From Leucobacter triazinivorans (GTDB taxonomy: Bacteria; Actinomycetota; Actinomycetes; Actinomycetales; Microbacteriaceae): 64,000 bases of DNA. The notes under the pieces were generated by a model. The model was not told the DNA's origin. It did not search any database and saw only the letters and a program-made list of their open reading frames with translations. Both the position numbers and the translations under genes were made by a program. Shown one piece after another: positions 7,915 to 17,200 of the stretch; within the stretch, counting starts at the first letter, position 1, and every line of letters begins with the position of its first letter. The DNA lies in the NCBI RefSeq assembly GCF_004208635.1, contig NZ_CP035806.1, positions 3,224,001-3,288,000 of the forward strand. Direction: 5' to 3'.

Positions 7915-9567
7915 TCAGGCGTCCACGAGGTAGCGGCTGTATGCGGGAACGGTGAGGAAGGTGGGGAAGTCGTCTCCCAACGCCACATCGGCGAACAGCT
8001 CGGCCGCATCGTCGAAGCGGTCCCCCTCGAAGCGCGCGAATCCGTCGACGGTCTCGCGCACCAGCGCGGCCACCCACTCCCGAGTGATCGGGGTGCCCTC
8101 GGCCGTGGACTGATCCTGGTGGATCCACTGCCAGATCTGCGAGCGGCTGATCTCGGCCGTGGCGGCGTCCTCCATCAGGTTGTCGAGCGCGACGGCCCCG
8201 AGACCGCGCAGCCAGGCCTCGATGTAGCGGATCCCGACGGACACGTTGTCGCGCACGCCGGCCTCGGTGATATCGCGCCCGATGCGCACGTCGAGCAGTT
8301 GGGCCGCGGTCACGTCGACGTCGTCGCGCTGACGATCCACCTGGTTGGGCCTGCGCCCGAGCACGGCGTCGAACTCGGCCCGGGCGACCGGGATGAGATC
8401 GGGGTGCGCCACCCACGTGCCGTCGAAACCGTCGTTCGCCTCGCGGTGCTTGTCGGCGCGCACCTTCTCCTCGGCCCGGGCGGTGACCTCGGGATCGCGC
8501 CGGTTCGGGATGAACGCGCTCATGCCGCCGATCGCGTGGGCGCCCCGCTTGTGGCACGTCTTGACGAGCAGCTCGGTGTAGGCCCGCATGAAGGGCACGG
8601 TCATGGTGACCTCGCTGCGATCCGGGAGCACGAAGCGGGCCCCGCGGCCGCGGTAGTTCTTGATGATCGAGAAGATGTAGTCCCACCGCCCGGCGTTGAG
8701 GCCCGCGATGTGATCGCGCATGACGTAGAGGATCTCCTCCATCTCGAAGGCGGCGGGCAGCGTCTCGATGAGCACGGTCGCGCGGATCGTGCCGTGAGCG
8801 AGGCCGAGGGCCTGCTCGGTGTAGGTGAAGATGTCGTCCCAGAGCTTCGCCTCCTCGCTCGACTCGATCTTGGCGATGTAGAAGTAGGGCCCCCGCCCGC
8901 GCGCGACGAGCTCCTCGGCGTTGTGGAACGCGTAGAGTCCGAAGTCGACCAGGCTGCCGGAGGCGGCTCCGGCGCGGCCCTGCGCATCGACGAATCTGAG
9001 GTGCTTCTCGACCAGGTGCCACCCTCGCGGCCGCATGACGATCGTGGGAGTGCGCTCGGCGGTGACGCGATACTGCTTGCCCTCGGGGCTCGTGTACTCC
9101 AGTCGCCCGCGGATCGCGTCGAACAGCGAGAGCTGCCCGCCGATCACGTTGCGCCAGGTCGGGCTGGTGGCGTCCTCCTGATCGGCGAGCCAGACCTGCG
9201 CACCCGAGTTCATCGCATTGACCGTCATCTTCGGGTCGGTAGGGCCGGTGATCTCGACGCGACGATCCTCGAGACCGGGGCCCGCTCCGGCCACCCGCCA
9301 CGAGTCGTCCTCGCGAATGGCCCGGGTGTCCTCGCGGAACTTCGGATCGCGCCCGTTGCCGATCTCGTAGCGGCGGCGCTGCCGCTCGGCGAGCCGTTCA
9401 TGGCGGCTGCTGGCGAATCGGTGATGCAGCTCGGTGAGGAACTGCAGGGCATCGGGGGTGAGGATCTCGTCGCTGCGGTCGAACGGGCGACCGAGAACTT
9501 CGATGCGGGCGGTGCCTGAGGAGATGGCGGTCTGACTTGACAGTGGAGCCGCCTGCATGGTGGTCAT
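7915..9567 (-). CDS. aceB: Malate synthase A
   Basis: Condenses glyoxylate with acetyl-CoA to malate, the second step of the glyoxylate shunt, in the cytoplasm. The 550-residue length fits malate synthase A. Family signatures seen are the DHIAGLNAGRWDYIFSIIK segment mid-protein, and near the N-terminus the VNAMNSGAQVWLADQEDATSP region. The start ATG at 9567 follows GAAGGATCAG, a good ribosome binding site; the frame is open further upstream but without a comparable site. It is divergent from the RamB-type gene, and isocitrate lyase is not adjacent. Acetate-dependent control by RamB is expected from corynebacteria and mycobacteria. Confidence 0.95.
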   Translation of the reverse strand: MTTMQAAPLSSQTAISSGTARIEVLGRPFDRSDEILTPDALQFLTELHHRFASSRHERLAERQRRRYEIGNGRDPKFREDTRAIREDDSWRVAGAGPGLEDRRVEITGPTDPKMTVNAMNSGAQVWLADQEDATSPTWRNVIGGQLSLFDAIRGRLEYTSPEGKQYRVTAERTPTIVMRPRGWHLVEKHLRFVDAQGRAGAASGSLVDFGLYAFHNAEELVARGRGPYFYIAKIESSEEAKLWDDIFTYTEQALGLAHGTIRATVLIETLPAAFEMEEILYVMRDHIAGLNAGRWDYIFSIIKNYRGRGARFVLPDRSEVTMTVPFMRAYTELLVKTCHKRGAHAIGGMSAFIPNRRDPEVTARAEEKVRADKHREANDGFDGTWVAHPDLIPVARAEFDAVLGRRPNQVDRQRDDVDVTAAQLLDVRIGRDITEAGVRDNVSVGIRYIEAWLRGLGAVALDNLMEDAATAEISRSQIWQWIHQDQSTAEGTPITREWVAALVRETVDGFARFEGDRFDDAAELFADVALGDDFPTFLTVPAYSRYLVDA

Positions 9568-9705
9568 GATCTGATCCTTCGTGTGGGTGATTGCGGGGTA
9601 GTTCCATCCTGGGGGAGCCGAAGGGCCCCCGAGGGGTGAGTTCGGGGATGAAATTCTGCGATTCTTCTGCTTGCCGGAAGATCGGGCCTCTGGCACCATG
9701 GGGGC
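9568..9705. promoter_or_regulatory. aceB / ramB divergent promoter region
   Basis: The 138-bp gap between the two start codons must hold both promoters. In corynebacteria RamB binds AATTTGCAAA-like sites; the closest sequence here is the AT-richer stretch around 9650-9672, which contains GAAATTCTGCGATTC, but the match is poor. An inverted GGGGG/CCCCC pair is at about 9611-9634. Direct evidence for an operator is lacking; the region is flagged because the gene pairing makes RamB autoregulation and aceB control likely. Confidence 0.4.
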
Positions 9706-11187
9706 ATGACACTTCTCGAAACGGGAGCCGACGCCCTTCGGAGCGCCGAGCTCGACCCGGAGGAGGGCGGCGACGCTCTCACGCTCGGCCGGCGCATCCG
9801 GGAGCGGCGCACTCGGATGGGCCTGACGCTCGAACAGCTGGCGTCAGCGGTCGACCGGGCGCCGTCGCAGCTCTCGGCGATCGAGAACGGCAAACGCGAG
9901 CCCCGGCTTCCGCTGCTGCGCGCGCTCGCCGCAGCCCTCGACTCCACCGTCGACGAGCTGCTCGTCGACGAGGCCCCGAGTGAGCGCGCCGCCCTCGAGA
10001 TCGCGGTGGAGCGCGCGCAGCGGGGAGCCGTATTCAGGTCGCTGGGAATACAGCCGATCCGCGTGTCCAAGGCCACGAGTGACGAGACCCTGCAGGCGAT
10101 CCTCGGCCTGCACCAGGAGGTGGAGCGCCTGCACCGTGAGCGCGCCGCGACGCCCGAGGAGGCGCGTCGCGCGAACACCGAACTGAGGCGCGACATGCGC
10201 GTCGCGGGCAACTACTTCCCCGAACTCGAGCGAGCGGCGGCGCAGCTGCTCGACAGTGTGGGGTACGTCGGCGGGCCGGTGTCGCAGCAGACCATCTCGA
10301 CCGTTGCCGAGAAACTGGGCTTCAGCCTGCACTACGTCTCCGACATGCCGCACTCGACGCGCTCGGTGATCGATCGCCGCAACGGCCGCATATATCTCAG
10401 CAGCAACCTCCCGTCGCGCGACGCGCGGGCGCCGATTCTGCGCGCGCTCGCCAGTCTCGTCTGCGGGCATGAGGAGCCGCGCAACTACGGCGATTTCCTG
10501 CGTCAGCGGGTCGAGGCCAACTACCTGGCCGGCGCGGTGCTGCTGCCCGAGGAGGCGACCGTGGCGCAGCTCTCGGATGCCAAGCAGCAGCGCCAGATTT
10601 CGATGGAGGATCTGCGCGACGCCTTCGCGGTGTCGTACGAGATGGCGGCGCACCGCTTCACGAATCTCGCGACCGAGCGTCTCGGCCTCGAAGTGCACTT
10701 CATGAAGGCGCACGAGTCGGGCACGCTGATCAAGGCGTACGAGAACGACGGCGTGCGCTTCCCGTCGGACGCGCTCGGCAACTTCGAGGGCGCGACCGTG
10801 TGTCGCAACTGGACGGCGCGCACGGTGTTCTCTCAGCCCGACCGGTTCAACCCCTGGTACCAGTACACCGACATGGCCTCAGGCGGCACCTACTGGTGCA
10901 CATCCCGCGTGGAGAAGGCGAAAGAGGGCCTCTACTCGGTGAGCGTCGGAGTGCGCTTCGAGGACGTGAAGTGGTTCCGCGGGCGTGAGACCTCGCACCG
11001 CTCGCAGTCGTTCTGCCCCGATGATCAGTGCTGTCGGCGCGCCTCGAGCGACCTCACCCGCAAGTGGGAGGCGGCGGCGTGGCCCGAGGCGGCCACCCCC
11101 ACCAGTCTGCTCGCTGCCCTGCCCACCGGCACCTTCCCGGGTGTGGACTCCAACGAGGTCTACGCCTTCCTCGAATCGCACGAGTGA
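9706..11187 (+). CDS. ramB: RamB-type acetate metabolism regulator (XRE HTH + IrrE-like)
   Basis: 493-residue regulator. An XRE-type helix-turn-helix covers about residues 25-88 (GLTLEQLASAVDRAPSQLSA, then IENGKREPRL). A degenerate ImmA/IrrE-like M78 domain follows at roughly 190-310, with a poor HExxH (CGHEEPRN) and the typical RVEANYLAGAVLLPEE segment. The C-terminal domain is the DUF2083-like part seen in RamB (residues about 320-490). RamB represses or activates glyoxylate-cycle and acetate genes in Corynebacterium and Mycobacterium (known for the family). Divergent placement from aceB supports the same role. The start is uncertain because no strong ribosome binding site precedes it. Confidence 0.85.
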   Translation: MTLLETGADALRSAELDPEEGGDALTLGRRIRERRTRMGLTLEQLASAVDRAPSQLSAIENGKREPRLPLLRALAAALDSTVDELLVDEAPSERAALEIAVERAQRGAVFRSLGIQPIRVSKATSDETLQAILGLHQEVERLHRERAATPEEARRANTELRRDMRVAGNYFPELERAAAQLLDSVGYVGGPVSQQTISTVAEKLGFSLHYVSDMPHSTRSVIDRRNGRIYLSSNLPSRDARAPILRALASLVCGHEEPRNYGDFLRQRVEANYLAGAVLLPEEATVAQLSDAKQQRQISMEDLRDAFAVSYEMAAHRFTNLATERLGLEVHFMKAHESGTLIKAYENDGVRFPSDALGNFEGATVCRNWTARTVFSQPDRFNPWYQYTDMASGGTYWCTSRVEKAKEGLYSVSVGVRFEDVKWFRGRETSHRSQSFCPDDQCCRRASSDLTRKWEAAAWPEAATPTSLLAALPTGTFPGVDSNEVYAFLESHE

Positions 11188-11314
11188 GTCCGACACGGAT
11201 CCCCGTCCGATTTTTCGTGCGCGGAGGTGCGCGCCCGCCCGCGGCTGCGATAGCGTAGAGGAACGGGGGCGAACGGCCCGCCGTGTGGTTCGAGAGTCAA
11301 GAAGGGGTGATGAC

Positions 11315-11779
11315 GTGAACACTGAGAATCATGCTCGTCGCGCCGACAATACCGAGGTGCGCTCCACTCAGCAGTTCCGGGATGATCTGGGGGCGATGAT
11401 CCGCACCCGGGTGACCGATCTGACGATCGACGAGCGCGAATCGGTCGAAGCCCTTCCGTCCGGCGCCGCTCTGCTCGTGGTGCGTCGCGGCCCCGATCTC
11501 GGGGCGCGTTTCCTGCTCGATCAGGACGTGACCGTGGCGGGGCGCCACCCCGCGGTCGATATCTTCCTCGACGACGTGACCGTCTCTCGACGGCACGCCG
11601 AGTTCCGCAGGAGCGGCACCGCGTTCTCGGTCGTCGACCTGGGGTCGCTCAACGGCACCTTCTGCGACGGAGCGCGCATCGACGGCGAGGTCCCACTGCA
11701 GGACGGCGCCGAGGTGCAGGTCGGCAAATTCCGCTTCACGTTCTTCGCCTCGCGTTTCGACCTGGGCGAGGGCGCCTAG
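11315..11779 (+). CDS. garA: GarA/OdhI-type FHA-domain protein
   Basis: 154-residue forkhead-associated protein. GarA (mycobacteria) and OdhI (corynebacteria) bind and inhibit 2-oxoglutarate dehydrogenase and glutamate dehydrogenase until phosphorylated at an N-terminal threonine, which then docks on their own FHA domain. The FHA core is at about residues 70-140 with AGRHPAVDIFLDDVTVSRRH and DLGSLNGTF. The N-terminal phospho-switch region is recognisable as RSTQQFRDDL; it keeps one Thr where GarA has two, the first being Ser here. The GTG start at 11315 follows GAAGGGG. It is immediately followed by the FtsR-like gene, the order of M. tuberculosis Rv1827-Rv1828. Confidence 0.9.
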   Translation: MNTENHARRADNTEVRSTQQFRDDLGAMIRTRVTDLTIDERESVEALPSGAALLVVRRGPDLGARFLLDQDVTVAGRHPAVDIFLDDVTVSRRHAEFRRSGTAFSVVDLGSLNGTFCDGARIDGEVPLQDGAEVQVGKFRFTFFASRFDLGEGA

Positions 11780-11780
11780 C

Positions 11781-12458
11781 ATGGCGGCCGCGCAGGCCGA
11801 TCAGCGCGCGCCGGGTCTCCTCAGCATCGGCCAGGTGCTGGCGCGTCTCCAGGTCGATTTCGCGGATCTGACCCCGTCGAAGCTCCGTTTCCTCGAGGAG
11901 CAGGGGCTCGTGACCCCCGAGCGCACGAAGTCCGGGTACCGCAAGTTCTCGCAGGAGCACATCGAGCGCCTGCGGCTGATCCTCACCCTGCAGCGTGACC
12001 ACTACCTTCCGCTGAAGGTGATCGCCGAGCTGCTCGACGAGATGGACGCGGGGCGCGATCCGCTCATTCCCGGAGCGGCGTCTCGCAGCGCGTCGAGCAT
12101 CCTCGCTCCGAAGCGCGTGCTCAGCAGCGACGAGCTGCGACGCGCGACCGGGGCGAGCGCACGCTTCCTCGGGGAGGCCATCGCGGCCGGGCTCCTGCCG
12201 GCTGCCGAGGTGTTCCCCCACGACGCCGTCGCGCAGCTCTCCGCGCTCCTCAAGCTCGCCGAGCAGGGCATCACGCCGCGGCATCTGCGTGCGCTGCGGG
12301 TCTCGGCAGAGCGGGAGGCGGAGCTCATCGCGCACGCGGTGTCGACGCGCGGGCTGAAGAGCGGCACGCCGGCGGGCACGGAGGGGTCGCTCGAACTCGC
12401 TGGGCACCTCGAGACCGTGCGCTCCGGCGTGTTGCGCAGGAGGTTCGGCGGCCTCTGA
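11781..12458 (+). CDS. ftsR: MerR-family regulator, Rv1828/FtsR-like
   Basis: 225-residue DNA-binding protein with an N-terminal MerR winged helix (LSIGQVLARLQVDFADLTPS through SGYRKFSQEHIERLRLILTL) at residues about 11-80. A second helical region from ~110 resembles the C-terminal part of Rv1828 (VLSSDELRRATGASARFLGE). In C. glutamicum the orthologue FtsR activates ftsZ (published). The ATG begins one base after the FHA gene's stop, so the two are co-translated. A candidate shared operator lies before the next gene and before ftsZ in this window. Confidence 0.87.
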   Translation: MAAAQADQRAPGLLSIGQVLARLQVDFADLTPSKLRFLEEQGLVTPERTKSGYRKFSQEHIERLRLILTLQRDHYLPLKVIAELLDEMDAGRDPLIPGAASRSASSILAPKRVLSSDELRRATGASARFLGEAIAAGLLPAAEVFPHDAVAQLSALLKLAEQGITPRHLRALRVSAEREAELIAHAVSTRGLKSGTPAGTEGSLELAGHLETVRSGVLRRRFGGL

Positions 12459-12482
12459 ACGGGCCGTGATCGGCGTCGTTTC

Positions 12483-12506
12483 AACCTTCAACCTCAAGTA
12501 GAGGTC
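12483..12506. promoter_or_regulatory. Candidate MerR/FtsR-type operator upstream of the McdR-like gene
   Basis: Contains the palindrome ACCTC-AAGTA-GAGGT (12491-12505), preceded by a second half-site so that AACCTTCAACCTC occupies 12483-12495. The same 13-mer occurs, inverted, directly before ftsZ at 41336-41348. The architecture (5-6 bp arms, 5-bp spacer) suits a dimeric MerR regulator. It lies about 50 bp upstream of a good promoter (12536-12564). Confidence 0.6.
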
Positions 12507-12535
12507 GACACGCCCAAATTGATGCTCGGCGGTCG

Positions 12536-12564
12536 TTGCACGGGGGTGCTCATCTGGGTAGCGT
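12536..12564 (+). promoter_or_regulatory. Probable promoter of the McdR-like gene
   Basis: TTGCAC at 12536-12541 and TAGCGT at 12559-12564 with a 17-bp spacer match a housekeeping sigma promoter. Transcription would start near 12571, giving a leader of about 43 nt with a ribosome binding site (AGAGAGGA) before the ATG at 12614. Confidence 0.55.
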
Positions 12565-12613
12565 TGATGGAGTTCGGCGCACGTGCACGCGGCGCCTCGG
12601 AGAGAGGAACACG

Positions 12614-13216
12614 ATGGAGCACACCCAGCAGCCGTCCGGTGACGCGGTCCCTCCGTCGGCACCAGCACCGGGTGCGCAGCCGCTCTCGATCGATTCCGAT
12701 CTGCTCTTCGACGACGGCCTGCCCCGCCCCAATCAGGACGGCGGCTTCAAGGGCGCCACCGCGGCGCGAGCCGCGGGCATCAGCTATCGTCAGCTCGACT
12801 ACTGGGCCCGTACCGGCCTCGTCGAACCGACTGTGCGTGGCGCCCAGGGGTCGGGATCGCAGCGCCTCTACGGCTTCCGCGACATCCTCGTGCTGAAGCT
12901 CGTCAAGCGACTGCTCGACACCGGCATCTCACTGCAGCAGATCCGGACCGCGGTTGCGCAGCTCCACGAGGCCGGAGTGCACGATCTCTCGCAGACGACC
13001 CTCATGAGCGACGGCGCCAGCGTCTATCTCTGCACCTCCAGCGACGAGGTCATCGACCTCGTCAGCCGCGGTCAGGGCGTCTTCGGCATTGCCGTCGGCA
13101 AGGTGCTCCGCGAGGTCGAGACCTCGCTGGTCGACATGGATGAGCATCGCGAGCAGGCCGAGGCCTCGGTGGACGAACTCGCCGCGCGGCGCCAGACGCG
13201 CAAGAAGATCTCCTAA
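12614..13216 (+). CDS. MerR-family regulator, Rv1830/McdR-like
   Basis: 200-residue MerR-type regulator. The winged helix is at about residues 45-115 (ATAARAAGISYRQLDYWART and GSQRLYGFRDILVLKLVKRL). The C-terminal part is helical and Lys/Arg-rich at the end. It corresponds to M. tuberculosis Rv1830 (reported as a cell-division regulator, McdR), which also lies next to the GarA/Rv1828 pair. The intervening bifunctional nuclease-like gene of mycobacteria (Rv1829) is absent here. The ATG at 12614 was chosen for its AGAGAGGA ribosome binding site; the frame opens upstream but those codons overlap the promoter. Confidence 0.85.
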   Translation: MEHTQQPSGDAVPPSAPAPGAQPLSIDSDLLFDDGLPRPNQDGGFKGATAARAAGISYRQLDYWARTGLVEPTVRGAQGSGSQRLYGFRDILVLKLVKRLLDTGISLQQIRTAVAQLHEAGVHDLSQTTLMSDGASVYLCTSSDEVIDLVSRGQGVFGIAVGKVLREVETSLVDMDEHREQAEASVDELAARRQTRKKIS

Positions 13217-13281
13217 CGGGAGCGGCTCGCGCAGACCGCGGGCAGACCGCGGACCGGGCTCGCGCAGGATCCTCCGCGAGC

Positions 13282-14091
13282 CTACTTGGCAGCTCGCGCG
13301 GCGTCCATGCCCGCGGAGCGGAGCACCCGATCGAGCACCAGGTCGAAATTCGCGGCCATCTCCTGCGACGCCTCGCCGGGCCACATGTGCACCGGCTTCG
13401 CGGCGCCCTGCGCCTGCTGCAGCGACGTGCGCTCCGGAAGCTGGGGGTTCAGCACGAGAGGGCCGAACATCTCGCGCAGCTCGCGGATGCGGAACTGGTG
13501 CTCCATCGACTGGGGCTGCGTGCGATTGATCAGGATGCCCAGCGGCTGGAGGCGCGGGCTCACACCGCGGCGGATCTCCTCGATGGCGCGCAGGGCGCGG
13601 TCCGTCGCCGCGACGGCGAAGAGGCTCGGTTCGGCGACCACGAGCACTCGGTCGCTCGCCGCCCACGCGGTGCGAGTCAGCGCGTTGAGCGACGGTGCGC
13701 AGTCGATGAGCACGAGGTCGTACTCGGATTCGACCACGGCGAGCGCCTCTTCGAGCTTCCAGATGTCGCGCGTCGAGGGGTGCGGGCCGTCGAAATTGAT
13801 GGCGGACGGACTGCCGACGAGCAGGTCGATCGCTCCGCCCTCGTGGTACTCGTTCCACCCGCTGTGCGCGATCGCCGACCGCACCGTCTTCTCCTTGGGG
13901 CTCTCGAGCACATCGGCCACGTTCGCATAGCCCTCGGGGTTCACCGCGAGACCGGTCGATACATCGGACTGGGGATCGAAGTCGACCACCAGGGTCCGCA
14001 GCCCGCGGGAGAACGCGGCGGAAGCGAGGCCGAGCGTCACGGTGGTCTTGCCGACCCCGCCCTTGAGGGAACTCACACTCAATACATGCAC
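13282..14091 (-). CDS. ParA-family ATPase, orphan
   Basis: 269-residue deviant Walker ATPase. The P-loop is SLKGGVGKTTV at residues 8-18, with switch-type segments DFDPQSDVS and DLVLIDCAPSLNA. Family members position chromosomes, plasmids or protein complexes by ATP-dependent dimerisation on DNA. No parB or parS-like site is nearby, so this is an orphan similar in context to PldP-like proteins of corynebacteria rather than the chromosomal partitioning ParA. The GTG start at 14091 is preceded by TAAACT (14103-14098 on the minus strand) with a 6-nt gap, which predicts a leaderless mRNA. Convergent with the McdR-like gene, divergent from pyc. Confidence 0.87.
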   Translation of the reverse strand: MHVLSVSSLKGGVGKTTVTLGLASAAFSRGLRTLVVDFDPQSDVSTGLAVNPEGYANVADVLESPKEKTVRSAIAHSGWNEYHEGGAIDLLVGSPSAINFDGPHPSTRDIWKLEEALAVVESEYDLVLIDCAPSLNALTRTAWAASDRVLVVAEPSLFAVAATDRALRAIEEIRRGVSPRLQPLGILINRTQPQSMEHQFRIRELREMFGPLVLNPQLPERTSLQQAQGAAKPVHMWPGEASQEMAANFDLVLDRVLRSAGMDAARAAK

Positions 14092-14191
14092 GCGACAAGT
14101 TTAGTCGATGCCCGCTGGGGAACGTCCAGGCCCGAGGCGGCTCTCATCGCGGATTCTCCTACGCGCCGCGGAATGACTACGATGTATCTTG

Positions 14192-14205
14192 ATATCGAAC
14201 GATAT
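14192..14205. promoter_or_regulatory. Perfect palindrome upstream of pyc
   Basis: ATATCG-AA-CGATAT is a perfect 14-bp palindrome in an AT-rich patch of otherwise GC-rich sequence, 48 bp before the pyc start. The adjoining TATCTTGATATC adds a partial repeat and could form part of the promoter. It is a plausible operator for pyc; the binding protein is unknown. Confidence 0.5.
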
Positions 14206-14253
14206 TCCGGCCTGGGCAGCCGACGATCATCGACGACAAGAGGAGTATTCCGC

Positions 14254-17200
14254 GTGTTCAAGAAGGTTCTGGTTGCCAATCGCGGTGAGATCGCGATCCG
14301 CGCGTTTCGTGCGGCGCACGAGTTGGGCGCGTCGACGGTGGCAGTGTTCCCCTACGAGGATCGCAATTCGCTGCACCGTCTGAAGGCCGATGAGGCGTAT
14401 CTGATCGGCGAGGCGGGGCATCCGGTACGGGCCTACCTCGATGTGGCGGAGATCGTGCGCGTCGCGGTCGAGGCGGGCGCCGATGCGATCTACCCGGGCT
14501 ACGGCTTCCTGTCCGAGAACCCCGAGCTTGCCGCGGCGGCGGAAGCGGCGGGGATCCGGTTCATCGGCCCGGGCCGCGAAGCGCTGGAGATGGCGGGCAA
14601 CAAGGTCGCTGCGAAGGAGCACGCGATCGCGGCCGGCGTGCCGGTGTTGCGCTCGACGCCGCCGTCGACCGACATCGAGTCGCTGCTGGCGGGGGCGCGC
14701 GAGATCGGTTTCCCCGTGTTCGCGAAGGCGGTCGCGGGCGGAGGCGGTCGCGGAATGCGTCGCGTGGAGCGTGAGGAGGATCTGCGCGACGCGCTGGAGA
14801 GCGCGATGCGCGAGGCCGAGTCGGCGTTCGGCGATCCCACGATGTTCATCGAGCAGGCGGTGCTGCGCCCCCGGCACATCGAAGTGCAGGTGCTGGCGGA
14901 CTCCACCGGCGCGACGGTGCATCTGTTCGAGCGGGACTGCTCGGTGCAGCGCCGGCACCAGAAGGTGGTGGAGATCGCGCCGGCACCGAACCTGACGCAG
15001 GAGAAGCGCGACGAGCTGACGCGCGACGCGATCGCGTTCGCGCGGTCGATCGGGTACGAGAACGCCGGCACCGTCGAGTTCCTGCTCGATACCGAGGGGG
15101 AGCGCGCGGGCGAGCACGTCTTCATCGAGATGAATCCGCGCATCCAGGTGGAGCACACGGTGACCGAGGAAGTCACCGACGTCGATCTGGTGCGCTCTCA
15201 AATGCGGATCGCCGCCGGGGCGACGCTCGAGGAGCTCGACCTGGCGCAGGAGCAGATCGTACTGCGCGGCGCTGCGCTGCAGTGCCGGATCACCACCGAG
15301 GATCCCGCGAACGGGTTCCGCCCCGACCTCGGCCGCATCACCGCCTACCGCTCGCCGGGCGGCGGCGGGGTGCGCATCGACGGCGGCACGATCAACGTCG
15401 GCGCGCAGATCAGCCCCCACTTCGACTCGATGCTGGCCAAGCTCACCTGCCGCGGCCGCACGTTCGAGGACGCGGTCGTGCGGGCGCGGCGCGCCCTGGG
15501 GGAGTTCCGGATCCGCGGCGTCGCGACGAACATCCCGTTCCTGCAGGCCGTGCTCGCCGATCCGGCGTTCCAAGCGGGCGATGTGGCGACATCGTTCATC
15601 GAGGAGCGGCCCGAGCTGCTCGAGATGAACAAGCCGAAGGATCGCGCGACCCGCCTGCTGCAGCACGTCGCGAACGTCACCGTGAACCAGCCCAACGGGC
15701 CGCGCCCCGGCGCGATCGATCCGGCGGCGAAGCTGCCGGCGGCCGACCTGGCCCTGCCCGCCCCGCACGGCTACCGGCAGCGGCTGCTCGAACTGGGGCC
15801 CGACGGCTACGCGCGCAGCCTGCGTGAGCAGACGGCGCTCGCGGTGACGGAGACCACCTTCCGCGATGCGCACCAGAGTCTGCTCGCGACGCGAGTGCGC
15901 ACGAAGGATCTCGCGCGGATCGCGCCCTACGTCGCGCGGCTCACCCCGCAGCTGTGGTCGGTGGAGGCCTGGGGCGGCGCGACCTACGACGTCGCGCTGC
16001 GCTTTCTCGGCGAGGATCCGTGGGAGCGGCTCGCCGCTCTCCGCGAGGCGCTGCCGAACGTGCCGATCCAGATGCTCCTGCGCGGGCAGAACACGGTCGG
16101 CTACACGCCCTATCCTGCTGGCGTGGCGCGCGCGTTCGTGCGCGAGGCCGCGGAGACCGGCGTGGACGTGTTCCGGATCTTCGACGCCCTCAATGACGTG
16201 AACCAGATGCGGGTCGCTATCGATGCGGTGCGCGAGACCGGTACCGCGGTGGCCGAGGTGGCGATGGCCTACACGGGCAACCTGCTCTCGCCCGACGAGG
16301 ACAAGTACACCCTCGACTACTATCTGCGGCTCGCAGACGAGATCGTCGGCGCCGGGGCCCACGTGCTCGCCATCAAGGACATGGCCGGCCTGCTGCGGCC
16401 CGCTGCGGCCGCGAAACTGGTCGCCGCGCTCCGGGACCGCTTCGAGCTGCCCGTGCACCTGCACACCCATGACACGCCGGGTGGGCAGCTGGCCACCCTG
16501 CTGGCGGCATCCGCGGCGGGCGTCGATGCCGTCGATGCGGCCTCCGCACCGATGTCGGGCACCACCAGCCAGCCCTCGCTGTCGGCTCTGGTCGCAGCGC
16601 TCGCGAACACGGAGCGCGACACCGGGCTCGAGGCCGACGCGGTCTACGCCCTCGAGCCCTATTGGGACGCCGTCCGCGCGCTCTACAGCCCCTTCGAGTC
16701 CGGGCTCCCCTCGCCGACCGGTCGCGTGTACTCGCACGAGATCCCCGGCGGGCAGCTCTCGAATCTGCGTCAGCAGGCGATCGCCCTGGGCCTCTCGGAG
16801 AACTTCGAGAAGATCGAGGACATGTACGCGGCGGCGGATCGCATTCTCGGCCGCATCCCGAAGGTGACGCCCTCCTCGAAAGTGGTGGGCGACCTCGCCC
16901 TGCACCTCGCCGCGGTCGACGCCGATCCCGCCGACTTCGAAGCGAACCCGCAGAGCTACGACGTGCCCGACTCGGTGGTCGGGTTCCTCGCCGGAGAGCT
17001 CGGCGAGATCCCGGGCGGCTGGCCCGAGCCATTCCGTTCGAAGGTGCTCGCCGGCCGCAGCGTCGATATCTCCGTCGCTCCGATCACTCCCGAGGACGAG
17101 GCCTCGCTCGCGAGCGGAGGCCGGGATCGTCGGGCGACCCTCAACCGGCTGCTGTTCCCCCAGCCCACGCGACAGTTCGAGCAGGCGCGCGAGCAGTTCG

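Noticed and set aside
9568..9705. A definite RamB operator
   Set aside because: No stretch matches the corynebacterial consensus well enough; only the region as a whole is reported.
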